NCBI GenBank assembly: GCA_959601045.1
Contig: CAUGNZ010000023.1
Coordinates: 1-39,877, forward strand
DNA length: 39,877 nt
Origin: an uncultured Collinsella sp.
GTDB lineage: Bacteria; Actinomycetota; Coriobacteriia; Coriobacteriales; Coriobacteriaceae
Reading direction: 5' to 3'
Translations under genes and position numbers: made by a program
Part shown: positions 10,854 through 18,906 of the stretch, piece by piece
How positions within the stretch are numbered: position 1 is the first letter of the stretch
Layout: each line of letters opens with the position of its first letter
The notes under the pieces: model-generated
Seen by the model: the letters and a program-made list of their open reading frames with translations, nothing else
Told to the model about the DNA's origin: nothing
Databases searched by the model: none

Positions 10854-10947
10854 CTATTTAACCCGGGCCGCCACCCATAGCGGCTTTCCAAGCGTATTCT
10901 CAGTGCAAAGCAATCGTCAGTTTAATCCTATGCGCTGATACCGCATT

Positions 10948-11073
10948 TCATTTGTTCGGCTCGAATTCTACGGCCTGGCAACCCTCGCACTCTCCGGCAA
11001 ATGGATTGAACGCGAAGGCAGAGATGATGTGTGCGTGGACATCGAGGCTGCTGTAGGCAACATACTGGGACAT
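10948..11073 (-). other. 41-codon frame with a CxxC end: small peptide gene or gene remnant
   Basis: ATG 11073 follows GGGGG closely and opens 41 codons ending in the CEGC-containing tail; the frame is open back to a stop at 11110-11112. The stretch around SSLDVHAHIISAFAFNPF is protein-like. Two readings are possible. It may be the N-terminal stub of a transposase of IS110 style, whose N-termini carry a similar LDVHA motif. Or it may be a second Cys-containing peptide gene beyond the exporter. I cannot decide from this sequence. Confidence 0.35.
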
Positions 11074-11185
11074 GGACCCCCGCTGCGCGTGGTATGCGGC
11101 CCGGCATATTCATTGCCGTCCAACCCCGTGTAGTTGCAGCAAAGGGTGGAACCTCAATGCTCAGCTCATGTTGTCCGTGGGACAC

Positions 11186-11217
11186 GAGAATCGTAAGTAC
11201 ACTTTGGTGCGATTCTC
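11186..11217. repeat. 8-bp inverted repeat
   Basis: GAGAATCG (11186-11193) and CGATTCTC (11210-11217) are perfect inverted copies 16 bp apart. There is no U-tract. It lies in the otherwise gene-poor 700-bp gap between the precursor unit and the exporter and may be a regulator site or a weak hairpin. Confidence 0.5.
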
Positions 11218-11295
11218 ACGCTGATACTGAGCCACCTGGAATAAGATACGTCGCGACAACACTTCGCTTCACCTCTGTCTCGACAAGACAACGTA

Positions 11296-11408
11296 GACTA
11301 AAGTTTCCTTTAGTAAGAGAATGAGAACTATATCTGAAAGCGTTGCGATGGCGTGAAGGCACCGAGTCCGAACCGACTGAATGCTACGTGCATCTGCATC
11401 GCTTTTTT
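11296..11408 (+). ncRNA. Possible small structured RNA ending in a U6 terminator
   Basis: Within a gap without plus-strand genes there is a perfect hairpin, ACTAAAG-TTTC-CTTTAGT (about 11296-11313). About 30 nt further lies a longer fold whose closing stem GCGATG (11345-11350) pairs with CATCGC (11397-11402), followed by TTTTTT. A terminator without an upstream gene on that strand suggests a short untranslated transcript. No clear promoter was found, so this is tentative. It could instead be read on the minus strand as part of the exporter 3' region. Confidence 0.35.
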
Positions 11409-11441
11409 GTTATCTCTGTCAGTTGGGTAGCACTACACTTG

Positions 11442-13097
11442 TCAGCATTTACCCCGGTACATGCTGCCTAAATCCACTACCCCTTCTACCGCGCCGACCA
11501 TCTCGTCATCGTGAGAGACAATGATGATCAGCTGGCTTTGCTTGTTGCGCTTAACATAGGCCGCAAGCTCGGCGCGGCTTACAGCGTCTAACCCAGTCGT
11601 GGGCTCGTCGAGTACCAAAACTGACGACTTGCGTGAAATCGCCGACCATAAGTACACTCGGCGCAGCTCACCGCCCGAAAGCGCGGAGCAACGTTTCCCG
11701 AGCAACTCCTTCACGCTGTTTTCCAGCGAAAGTAGGCCATCTACACCCCGGTGATAGGAAGAAAAGGGCGTGTCGAAATACTCTAACAGCTCTTTCACCG
11801 TTTCGTCCGGCGCGAAGCACGACTGTGGGCAGCACGATATCTCTCTCGCACGTATGTAATCCAAGTCGCATTCTTCGATTGGCACGCCGTTGTATTTTAC
11901 TTTGCCTTTCGATGAGTATAGCCCGAGCATCAAGTAAAGAAGTGACGTCTTGCCTCTTCCGTTTTCCCCAACTATGCAATATGTACCAGGACCGGAAAAC
12001 TTGAAAGAAAACCCGCCGAGGACCTCTCGGACAGATCCGTCTGGAAGGGCAACCGAGAATTCCAAATCAGATACCGAAATGTCATTTATTTCATCGAGTT
12101 TAGCTAAATCGGTCCGATTCCACCCCGATCTCTCCTTTTCTCTCGTCGCGATAGCCGTCCTATCCCATGATGCTTTGGCATCTTGATAGGATTTGAACAA
12201 TGACATCATACTTTTCAAAGTCTTAAAGAGAACCGCGAAGTATGTACCGATGATAGTGTACTCGCCTATTGACATAGTTCCGTTAATGATTCGTACTCCG
12301 GAAACAACAAGTATCACCGCTTGAAACAACGCTGCGAAAAGACCATCGAGCGATGTCAGAGAATATGATAGCTTTCCGGAGCGCAAAACTTTGGGAAAAT
12401 AGCTCTTAAACCCAGCGTCGAGCGCTTGTTCGCTCTTGCCGTACGAAGATGTCAGTTGAATGTTGAGAATCTGATTAAGCTGCGATGCAATTGCGGCGTA
12501 AAAGGCGCTGTCCGCCTCTTTCTTCTCATACGTGACCCTATACAAAAGTTTCCTCAACCCAGTAATTACACAGAAATACACGATGAGGAGAATGATGGAA
12601 AACACCGCGAGAGTTGAATCAATTGACCATATGATAAGCAATACGATGGGAATGGCTACAATGGACAGCGGCGCACTGATAAAATTCGCCAAAACGAAGG
12701 ATGAGACCACGCTAGAGTCGGAAATAATCCGTTGCGTTGTATAGGCTGGATCGATGGTCCGACTCACCAAGTAATCGTCTCTTTCAAAACGCAAGACGGC
12801 CTCCCTGAGAAGATCAAAGGAAAGTCTCGTGGTTATGCGAATGGAAAGTGTTCCTGCAAAATAAGTAAAGAGGGTGGAGAAAACTCCTATTGACGCAACC
12901 AGGAGCGCGAAGAGTACGGCGTCTCTTTCGCTGCGGTTACCGAGAAGAAAATCTAAGAATTTCCCGTTCACGTATGGCATGGCATAGGAGAGAGCGGTTC
13001 CAATCACCGTGATAGCAATGAAGACGAAAGCCCCTTTTGCTCTGATGAACCTCGAGAGAACGCATCGAATCAAGGAAGGCCCCAATCTACCCGCCAC
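11442..13097 (-). CDS. ABC exporter, fused membrane and ATPase domains
   Basis: A 551-residue half-transporter that works as a dimer in the cytoplasmic membrane. About six membrane helices fill residues 15-310. The ATPase domain has Walker A GENGRGKTS near 375, signature LSGGELRR near 470, Walker B VLVLDEPTTGLD near 490 and the switch histidine in VSHDD. There is no N-terminal C39 peptidase, so it would not trim a leader itself. The predicted start is GTG 13097; an in-frame stop lies just upstream and no strong ribosome site is visible. It is convergent with the precursor unit and is the likely exporter, or self-immunity pump, for the thioether peptide. AT-rich codon use matches the rest of the island. 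Confidence 0.9.
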   Translation of the reverse strand: MAGRLGPSLIRCVLSRFIRAKGAFVFIAITVIGTALSYAMPYVNGKFLDFLLGNRSERDAVLFALLVASIGVFSTLFTYFAGTLSIRITTRLSFDLLREAVLRFERDDYLVSRTIDPAYTTQRIISDSSVVSSFVLANFISAPLSIVAIPIVLLIIWSIDSTLAVFSIILLIVYFCVITGLRKLLYRVTYEKKEADSAFYAAIASQLNQILNIQLTSSYGKSEQALDAGFKSYFPKVLRSGKLSYSLTSLDGLFAALFQAVILVVSGVRIINGTMSIGEYTIIGTYFAVLFKTLKSMMSLFKSYQDAKASWDRTAIATREKERSGWNRTDLAKLDEINDISVSDLEFSVALPDGSVREVLGGFSFKFSGPGTYCIVGENGRGKTSLLYLMLGLYSSKGKVKYNGVPIEECDLDYIRAREISCCPQSCFAPDETVKELLEYFDTPFSSYHRGVDGLLSLENSVKELLGKRCSALSGGELRRVYLWSAISRKSSVLVLDEPTTGLDAVSRAELAAYVKRNKQSQLIIIVSHDDEMVGAVEGVVDLGSMYRGKC

Positions 13098-13243
13098 AAA
13101 ACATCAATCACTGATACCTTACACCTCAACACAACAGGAGCGAAGATTTGCCAATGAGACTGCTTTAAGATTGCCTTGGGCCAATACGATCTCAAGCTCT
13201 TCCTACAAGAGAGTCGGAATCGGACATCTCCTCCGACGAACCT

Positions 13244-13287
13244 GGCAATCGGGCGGTTGAAATATCTTTTTCAACCGCCCGATTGCC
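13244..13287. repeat. Perfect 18-bp inverted repeat
   Basis: GGCAATCGGGCGGTTGAA (13244-13261) and its exact inverse (13270-13287) enclose eight AT-rich bases. It separates the decayed methyltransferase gene from the exporter, both on the minus strand. No U-run follows on either strand, so it may be a terminator of low efficiency, a processing site or the mark of an inserted element. A second hairpin, GTCGGA 13213-13218 with TCCGAC 13232-13237, lies beside it. The 315-bp gap holds no gene. Confidence 0.75.
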
Positions 13288-13412
13288 ACAATAGATTTGA
13301 GCATCCGCCCACAAACGTTCGCGTTTTATACCCATCAAATCCTTTGCCTTTTGTCGTCTAGACTAGAAAAATCGCTCGAAATAACGCAACCGGCCTGCTC
13401 GCTTGAAGAAAC

Positions 13413-14187
13413 CTAAGCCCGTAACGTAGATGTGCAAACTTCCGAAACGCCTTGCGCGGCATAGTGCGTATAAACTTCGTCAACCGCCTCAGAAATATCT
13501 GAGTATCGCGCCGGGTCAAAAGCATACGATGTCGCAGCTATACCCTGCACCCATTCGGAACGCGGATTAATTGAATAGCCACACAGCATCATCATACATG
13601 CATCTAGACCTGATTTCCCAAGTATCCGACGTATTGATGAGAGCATCGCGGGTCGCCCCCGCACCATCGTCGTCACCCCTATTAGCAGTATTTACCGTTT
13701 TTCTCTAAATGCGTATCGCCACCCTTAAGAATACGAAGTGTTTTATCCAGACCCGATTGTCCTCCATCTCAAACGAAGGGATAAGGAATCTCATCCGGAA
13801 TCGGCAGTAACGGAGGATTCACAACGACAAGCGAAAAACATGAGTCATCTCTCAGAGGGGAGTAAAGGCTCCCCTCAAGCACCCTAGTTTCGTCATCCAA
13901 AGAGTTGATGGCAGTGTTTTTCTTACAAAGGTCGACAACAAAAGGGTTGATTTCTACAGATGTTACATCCATGCCACAGTTGGTAAGTATCAGGCCCTGT
14001 ATTCTGGGGCCAGAACACAAATCGAGAGCCTTCCGTGCGCTCTGCGGTGTAAGGCGCCAATCTCAGCAAATCTGTCCCACAATACTGCGCTGAAGAACAA
14101 CACGGAACCCCTGAGCCAAACTCCCCTATACCTTATTAAGGCTAAGACAGGCAAGTTCACGCACCCGGCATATTCCAGAATAACATC
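13413..14187 (-). pseudogene. Decayed class I SAM-dependent methyltransferase gene
   Basis: Pieces of one methyltransferase can be followed through several frames on the minus strand. An N-terminal part lies at 14187 to about 14045 (including LFFSAVLWDRFAEIGAL). A frame change leads to the SAM-binding part (KALDLCSGPRIQGL, then TSVEINPFVV) and motif IV (VVVNPPLLPIPDEIPYPF). A TGA at about 13768 sits where a Gly of a GDGG motif is expected. Past it the frame stays readable (DGGQSGLDKTLRIL) until about 13680. A second shift joins the C-terminal part, ending at 13413. At least two frameshifts and one nonsense change make a functional product unlikely. Small-domain methyltransferases occur in RiPP clusters, so this may be a lost tailoring gene. 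Sequencing error is unlikely to account for three lesions. Confidence 0.75.
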
Positions 14188-14330
14188 CTATTGTTTTAGA
14201 TGCTCTACAAGCATGAACAGCCGCGAATCGGAAAGATCTTCTAGTTTCGCCCCGACTGACCGCCAAGGGCCAAAATGGCCTCTCCATCCCCAGGCGACCG
14301 GCTCTGGCGCGCCGAGGAGTGTCCCCAAGT

Positions 14331-14363
14331 GCCGGCAGAAAAGGAACGTCCTTAACTGCCGGC
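14331..14363 (-). terminator. Hairpin at the end of the FHA gene
   Basis: GCCGGCAG (14331-14338) and CTGCCGGC (14356-14363) are perfect inverted copies; between them AAGGA and TCCTT can extend the fold. It touches the stop codon of the FHA gene. The T content after the stem is low, so the terminator role is inferred from position. Confidence 0.5.
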
Positions 14364-15301
14364 TAGAGGGCACCGAAGAGGATGGCATAGGTAGTGGATT
14401 CGCCGAGCTTGAGCTCGTCGCCGGGATTGAGCTGGGCGGAACGGCCGGGCTCGACCTGAATGCAAACGCGCGTGGCCCCGTTTACCACCACGGTTCCGTT
14501 GGTGGACGACAAGTCCTCGACGTGCCAGATATTTTGAGCATCGCACCAGATATGGGCATGGCGGGCCGAGACATCGTCGCCGACGTCGGTAATATCGCCC
14601 TCACCAGTGGCCAGCGCGCCAATCTCAACACCCTGCTCACTCGGCTGAATCCAGCGCGGGGCGCTCACGACAAAACTGTTTTGCACGCGCAGCAAGCCCA
14701 AAGGGTGCGCCGGGGCGGGTTCGCGTTCGCCCGCAGTCAGCGACATGCCAAGCGAACGCGGCGTGGATGTGCCTCCGCCGCAGGTCGCGTTCGCGTAGTC
14801 GATGGCATAGTTCACCGAGGACCGCACATCCGCCGAACAACCGACGGCGACAAACAGCACCAGCACGACCTCGGCGCGCTCGGCGGGCATGAGTTCCGCC
14901 GCCTGGGACAGGCGATCGAGCGCGTTGCGATAGAGATTCGTGTCCTGGTGGCACTCTTCGAGCGCGCGTACCATCGGTTCACCTGCAGGACCGCACACCA
15001 TATTGATTACAGCCGTGGAGTCCATGGGATTGCGCTGGCGCAGGGCCAGTTGCGACATAATACGCGCAGCCGAGGTACCGTATTCGGCAAAGTAGCGCTG
15101 CTGAAGCGTGCCGACCGGCGCGCGAACGATAAAGCGGGAAACCCAAGAGCGATCGGCGGCTCGGCTCTGCGGGCTGCGGCCGTCGGCGAGCGGACGGGAC
15201 GAAAGCACCAAGCCGCACAGCTCGATATGGCTCAGATGCGCTGCGCGCTTAAAGATGTCAAACATGGCCCCGCATGGGGTGAGCTCAACTTGAGATGCCA
15301 T
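14363..15301 (-). CDS. FHA-domain protein coupled to a Ser/Thr kinase
   Basis: A 312-residue cytoplasmic protein. Its C-terminal 120 residues form an FHA phosphothreonine-binding domain, with SARHAH and VEDLSSTNGTVV as recognition loops near residues 245-270. The glycine-arginine strand usual at the start of FHA domains is changed to Gly-Ala. The N-terminal 190 residues have no family I recognise; they contain no membrane segment. ATG 15301 follows AGGAGG and lies three bases after the stop codon of the kinase gene, so the two are probably cotranscribed and the FHA protein is a likely substrate or reader of that kinase. A truncated copy of its 3' end lies at 7928-8300, across the RiPP island. 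Confidence 0.88.
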   Translation of the reverse strand: MASQVELTPCGAMFDIFKRAAHLSHIELCGLVLSSRPLADGRSPQSRAADRSWVSRFIVRAPVGTLQQRYFAEYGTSAARIMSQLALRQRNPMDSTAVINMVCGPAGEPMVRALEECHQDTNLYRNALDRLSQAAELMPAERAEVVLVLFVAVGCSADVRSSVNYAIDYANATCGGGTSTPRSLGMSLTAGEREPAPAHPLGLLRVQNSFVVSAPRWIQPSEQGVEIGALATGEGDITDVGDDVSARHAHIWCDAQNIWHVEDLSSTNGTVVVNGATRVCIQVEPGRSAQLNPGDELKLGESTTYAILFGAL

Positions 15302-15304
15302 GAC

Positions 15305-17149
15305 CTAGGCCTCCTTGGTCGTAGAAATAGAATCGGACGATACTTCGACAGGTCCGCCAAAAGTACGGACAGCTGCGGCTCCACCGGCAAGCGGAGTCGC
15401 CATCTGGGCTTTTGTGCGTCGCGGTGCCGAAACGGGAAGTTCAAAGGCAAAGCCCATCGCAAGCAAAAACCACGTAAGCGTATAGGTTGCAACCAGAGCG
15501 GCAACAAGGCCGCCCATCACGGCGCGTTGGGAAAATACGCTACATGCAGCCACAACCAGCACCGGAACCTCGCAGGCAGAAAGCGCAAGCACACCCTGCA
15601 GGAAGCCCGAGCGCCGATCGCGCGCAAGTGCCCCCGCGGCAACGCCGGCTATGCCTGGCAGCGCCAACGCCAGTGCGGCAATAATACCCGGTAGCGACCC
15701 AGACCACACGAGCGATCCCAAAGTCGCCGTCACGCGAGCGCCCGACGCCAGCAGCGCGGCCGAAACCACGACCACAGCCCAAACCACGCCACAGACGACC
15801 GTCGCGCCGACCATCAGCGCGCGACGAACCGCGCGGCCAGACGCATCCATGGGGCACGGCGTGAGCGGCTCGCCGCGGAGCGAACGACCGACATTTTGCG
15901 CATAGTGGTCACAAAACGCCGAGAGCGCCGCCTCGACCGCCGCCGGCTCGGGACGATCTTTTTGATGGCTGGACAGACAGGCCATCACCACGTCGAACAG
16001 CTGGGCATCGACAAACGCCAGCGCATCGCGTAGCTCCTCGGAATCCGGCTCAAGCCCCAGCTGCTGGGCCTGCTCGGCCGCAGCGAGCGCCACATCGGGC
16101 TCACGACGAAGCAGCTGAGTCAAATCGCAACCGGGCGCATGGGCACCAATGGGATAGTCGGGCAGCGTGTCCATCTTGAGACGGTAGGGGCTGGCGATGT
16201 CGCGCGTCTTTTTGCGCGAACCCGAGGTGCCCGAAGTGCTCGGCGCGGCTTCGTATGGCGCGGCGCCGGCAATGAGCTCGTAAACCGTGCTTGCTGCGGC
16301 ATAGACGTCGATCGCCGGCGACATACGCAAAGCGCGCAGGTCGGGAATATCGTCGGTGAGCATCTCGGGCGGGGCATAGGCAACCGTCGCGCGACGCAGC
16401 GTGGCATAGCGCTCCGTAAACGACGCCTTGCCGCCGGTACCGGCCACGGCCGACGCAGGCTCAAGCGCCAGCGACGAGCCAAAGTCGATCAGGCACAGGT
16501 CAAAGGTGCCCTCGGCAAGCTGCCGGTCAAGCGGTAGACGCGCCGTACGCACCATAATATTAGCGGGCGAGATATCGCGATGGACAAAGCCCTCGCCCAC
16601 CAGGCTCATACGGCAGAGCAGATCGAACAGGTCGCGACCCAGACGCGCCGCCACAAGCGGCGATAGGCGGCCGGCATCGTCCACGGCAAAGCGCGAGCGC
16701 AAGCGGGCGAGCGTCTCGCCCTCGACCCATTCCATGACAATTGCAGGCACACCGTCGACCTCGCCCCAGCCATAGAGGCGGGGAAAGCCCTTAAGGCCCG
16801 AAAGGGCGCGATGGCATTCGTATTCCTCGCGAAACGCCGCTTTGAACTTGGCGACCAGCGCCTCATGGGCGGCGGCATCGTCAAACTCATCGCACGTTGG
16901 CAAGATGAGCTGCTTGAGTGCCACGGCCTCGCCTTGGGCGTTGACGGCACGCGTCACGCGGCCGATACCGCCACGGCGCATGGTGGCATCGTCGGCAAAC
17001 AGTATCGTAAAACGACGCAGATAGGCAGGCAGTTCGTCCTGACCGAGCGCAATGGCCGGCTCAAACCCGTCGACACGCGCCAGGCGCAGGCCGACCATGG
17101 GATCGCGACCGAGCGATTGTGGTGTGGTGGATGCAAGATCGGTCATCAT
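15305..17149 (-). CDS. Ser/Thr protein kinase with C-terminal membrane domain
   Basis: A 614-residue eukaryotic-type kinase. The kinase core spans about residues 55-410: glycine loop RRGGIGRV, catalytic Lys79 in VALKQ, HRD at 190-192 with Asn197, and DFG at 222-224. A activation-segment motif APPEML follows. About four or five membrane helices occupy residues 440-600, with no extracellular sensor domain, unlike PASTA kinases. The start ATG 17149 overlaps the TGA of the preceding gene as ATGA, indicating translational coupling; a second ATG follows directly. The neighbours (anchored secreted protein, FHA protein) suggest a sensor, kinase and reader set. Substrates are unknown. Confidence 0.92.
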   Translation of the reverse strand: MMTDLASTTPQSLGRDPMVGLRLARVDGFEPAIALGQDELPAYLRRFTILFADDATMRRGGIGRVTRAVNAQGEAVALKQLILPTCDEFDDAAAHEALVAKFKAAFREEYECHRALSGLKGFPRLYGWGEVDGVPAIVMEWVEGETLARLRSRFAVDDAGRLSPLVAARLGRDLFDLLCRMSLVGEGFVHRDISPANIMVRTARLPLDRQLAEGTFDLCLIDFGSSLALEPASAVAGTGGKASFTERYATLRRATVAYAPPEMLTDDIPDLRALRMSPAIDVYAAASTVYELIAGAAPYEAAPSTSGTSGSRKKTRDIASPYRLKMDTLPDYPIGAHAPGCDLTQLLRREPDVALAAAEQAQQLGLEPDSEELRDALAFVDAQLFDVVMACLSSHQKDRPEPAAVEAALSAFCDHYAQNVGRSLRGEPLTPCPMDASGRAVRRALMVGATVVCGVVWAVVVVSAALLASGARVTATLGSLVWSGSLPGIIAALALALPGIAGVAAGALARDRRSGFLQGVLALSACEVPVLVVAACSVFSQRAVMGGLVAALVATYTLTWFLLAMGFAFELPVSAPRRTKAQMATPLAGGAAAVRTFGGPVEVSSDSISTTKEA

Positions 17150-18051
17150 AGGGCAAGCGCCGCCACGTTATTGTTGAAGTTACCGAGCGCGACGTCATCA
17201 TCGCCGTAATGGCCGACCCATTGACATAGGTTGGTGTAACAGCCCCACAGATTGGCATACTGCTGATACCACTTTGACCGGGGCGAGAATGTCTGACGAC
17301 CGAACTCGGCTCGAATGACAAACATCTCCCCGACCAGGCTGTCGCACGGCCTGGGATCTCCCGTAGAGTTATAGGTCGAGACCACGTCATTGGCACGAGA
17401 AACATAGCCGTCGAGCATGTTGTACTTGGTCACAAGCCAGCTGTGAATGCTCTCTTCCTCAGCAGCGGAAAGGCCACCGGAGTTTGCATCGTTGTCAGTG
17501 TTGCCGCCCGTCGAGCCGCCGTTTCCAGACCCTCCGGCAGAGGAACCCGACCCAGAGCCACCGCCCGAACTCGACGAATCCGAGCCGGAGCCAGAAGTAT
17601 CCGAGCTACCGGGCTTTCCGGACTGCTGGGCGTCCTGCTCCTTCTGCTGCTCGACCTTATTCACCGTTGCCGCCACGCTATTGTTGGACAACCGATCGAT
17701 GATCTTGGTGTTGGTGAGCACGATGGTTTTGCCATTGGCAAGCGTGACTTCGTTGTCCGGGGCCTCGGCGCCGTCCGCGTCGCCGGTGCCAAACACAATA
17801 TGCGCGACCACACTTGCCCAAGCATATCCAGTCGTGGTCCCCAGGTCACTTTTGACCTCATGCCCCACGCGCGGTTCGCGTGCGGCATGTGCCTGCATCA
17901 TGGACGGCACGGTCATGCCATAGGCAGAAACGCCAGCTATGACCAGCACCAGCGAGCAAGACAGCAGTGCGTACGCCCGCGGCGCCAAGCCCAGTCGGCG
18001 TCGCATGCGCACCGCGGCGCCGCGCTTTGTCTGAGTGCCACCGGGCCGCAT
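17146..18051 (-). CDS. Membrane-anchored extracytoplasmic protein with Ser/Gly linker
   Basis: A 301-residue protein with an arginine-rich N-terminus, one membrane helix at about residues 26-46, an outer domain of about 85 residues, a long low-complexity linker of Ser, Gly and Asp, and a 100-residue C-terminal domain with three cysteines (one in RPCDS, two in CYTNLC). I do not recognise either globular part. ATG 18051 is chosen because GGAGGAGAA lies directly before it; the open frame to 18144 has no comparable site. Coupled by ATGA overlap to the kinase gene. It is probably the sensor or an outer partner of that kinase. The leader carries a terminator-like hairpin. Confidence 0.85.
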   Translation of the reverse strand: MRPGGTQTKRGAAVRMRRRLGLAPRAYALLSCSLVLVIAGVSAYGMTVPSMMQAHAAREPRVGHEVKSDLGTTTGYAWASVVAHIVFGTGDADGAEAPDNEVTLANGKTIVLTNTKIIDRLSNNSVAATVNKVEQQKEQDAQQSGKPGSSDTSGSGSDSSSSGGGSGSGSSAGGSGNGGSTGGNTDNDANSGGLSAAEEESIHSWLVTKYNMLDGYVSRANDVVSTYNSTGDPRPCDSLVGEMFVIRAEFGRQTFSPRSKWYQQYANLWGCYTNLCQWVGHYGDDDVALGNFNNNVAALAL

Positions 18052-18065
18052 GCGTTCTCCTCCAA

Positions 18066-18090
18066 CAAAAACACGCCGCTCGGGAGCGGC
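18066..18090 (-). terminator. Terminator-like hairpin just before the ribosome site
   Basis: On the minus strand the stem GCCGCTC/GAGCGGC (18090-18075, two-base loop) is followed by GTGTTTTTGTT and then directly by the GGAGGAGAA ribosome site. It has the form of an intrinsic terminator. It may end the recR transcript or act as an attenuator for the kinase operon, because the predicted promoter at 18114-18122 lies upstream of it. Confidence 0.65.
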
Positions 18091-18113
18091 GCATTCATTC
18101 GAATCCATATTTG

Positions 18114-18122
18114 AGTGTATCA
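18114..18122 (-). promoter_or_regulatory. Extended -10 promoter of the kinase/FHA operon
   Basis: On the minus strand TGATACACT forms TG, one base, TACACT. TTGCGC lies 19 bp upstream as a weak -35. The predicted transcript would start near 18107 and meet the terminator-like hairpin at 18090 at once. The same TG-N-TACACT form occurs before the second kinase operon at 29675-29683. Confidence 0.4.
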
Positions 18123-18229
18123 GCGAACCCAAAAGGTTGCGCAACGAATGGGCAAATTAAGGATGCGAGTGGAAGCATCCATGCGATAAGCGGATACAAA
18201 GCATCTTTGTTGCACAACAAACTTACAGT

Positions 18230-18259
18230 CGCACGGGGAAATTATGGCTACCCCGTGCG
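18230..18259 (-). terminator. Hairpin downstream of recR
   Basis: CGCACGGGG (18230-18238) and CCCCGTGCG (18251-18259) are a perfect 9-bp stem 38 bp beyond the recR stop codon. The following minus-strand bases are only loosely T-rich, so it is a probable but not typical terminator. Confidence 0.5.
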
Positions 18260-18296
18260 TCGCGATGAAGACATACGGCAGGAGCAGGCTCGCCAC

Positions 18297-18893
18297 CTAA
18301 ATCGTGCGACGGGCCTCGATGGCGCGCCCAAGCGTAAGCTCGTCGGCATACTCCAGGTCGCCGCCCACGGGAAGGCCGCTCGCCAGACGCGATACCTCAA
18401 CGCCCAGCGGCTTGATAGTGCGGGCCAGGTAGCTCGCCGTGGTCTCGCCCTCGATATTGGGGTTGGTGGCGATGATGACCTCGTGGATGTCCTCGTGGCC
18501 CAAGCGTGCCAGCAGCTCACGAATGTGCAACTGCTCGGGACCAATCTTGTCCATGGGACTGATCACGCCGCCCAATACGTGGTAGAGACCGTGGTAGCTG
18601 CCCGTGCGCTCAATCGCCTGGACATCGCGCGGCTCGCCCACCACGCAAATGCGAGTGGTATCGCGCATCGAATCCTGGCAGATGGAGCACTCGTCGGCCG
18701 TGGCGTAGTTAAAGCAGCGGCTGCAAAAGTGAACCTCCTGCTTAACCTCCAGGATAGCCTCGGCCAGGCGGCGCGCCTCCTCGGCATCGGCCTCGAGCAG
18801 GTAATAGGCGATGCGCTGGGCCGACTTGGGACCAATGCCCGGCAGACGGCCCAGCTCATCGAACAATTTTTGCAGACTATGGTTGGCACTCAT
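18297..18893 (-). CDS. recR: Recombination mediator RecR
   Basis: A 198-residue protein acting with RecO and RecF to load RecA at gaps during recombinational repair. It shows the helix-hairpin-helix LPGIGPKSAQRIA at 17-29, a zinc finger with C57, C60, C69 and C72, and a Toprim domain from residue 81 including the ATNPNIEGETTA stretch. Length is standard. ATG 18893 gives the family N-terminus; no strong ribosome site is seen, and translation may be coupled to the YbaB gene, whose stop is 13 bp upstream. The longer frame to 18980 overlaps that gene and is not used. The dnaX, ybaB, recR order is conserved in bacteria, although here a plus-strand gene separates dnaX from the pair. Confidence 0.96.
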   Translation of the reverse strand: MSANHSLQKLFDELGRLPGIGPKSAQRIAYYLLEADAEEARRLAEAILEVKQEVHFCSRCFNYATADECSICQDSMRDTTRICVVGEPRDVQAIERTGSYHGLYHVLGGVISPMDKIGPEQLHIRELLARLGHEDIHEVIIATNPNIEGETTASYLARTIKPLGVEVSRLASGLPVGGDLEYADELTLGRAIEARRTI

Positions 18894-18906
18894 ATATATG
18901 CGTGTC

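Noticed and set aside
11340..11410. tracrRNA-like string GGCACCGAGTC within the structured RNA candidate
   Set aside because: The similarity to the 3' hairpin of a Cas9 guide RNA is short, the following bases do not complete that stem, and no CRISPR repeats or cas genes are in the window.
8840..15310. Integrase-bounded mobile element or phage
   Set aside because: No integrase, attachment-site pair at a tRNA, or phage genes seen; only the FHA direct repeats bound the island.
14213..15694. 493-codon plus-strand frame over the FHA and kinase genes
   Set aside because: Spans two genes on the other strand and has basic, repetitive composition; a shadow.
18100..18112. ATTCGAATCC resembling a tRNA T-loop
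   Set aside because: No acceptor, D or anticodon arms around it.
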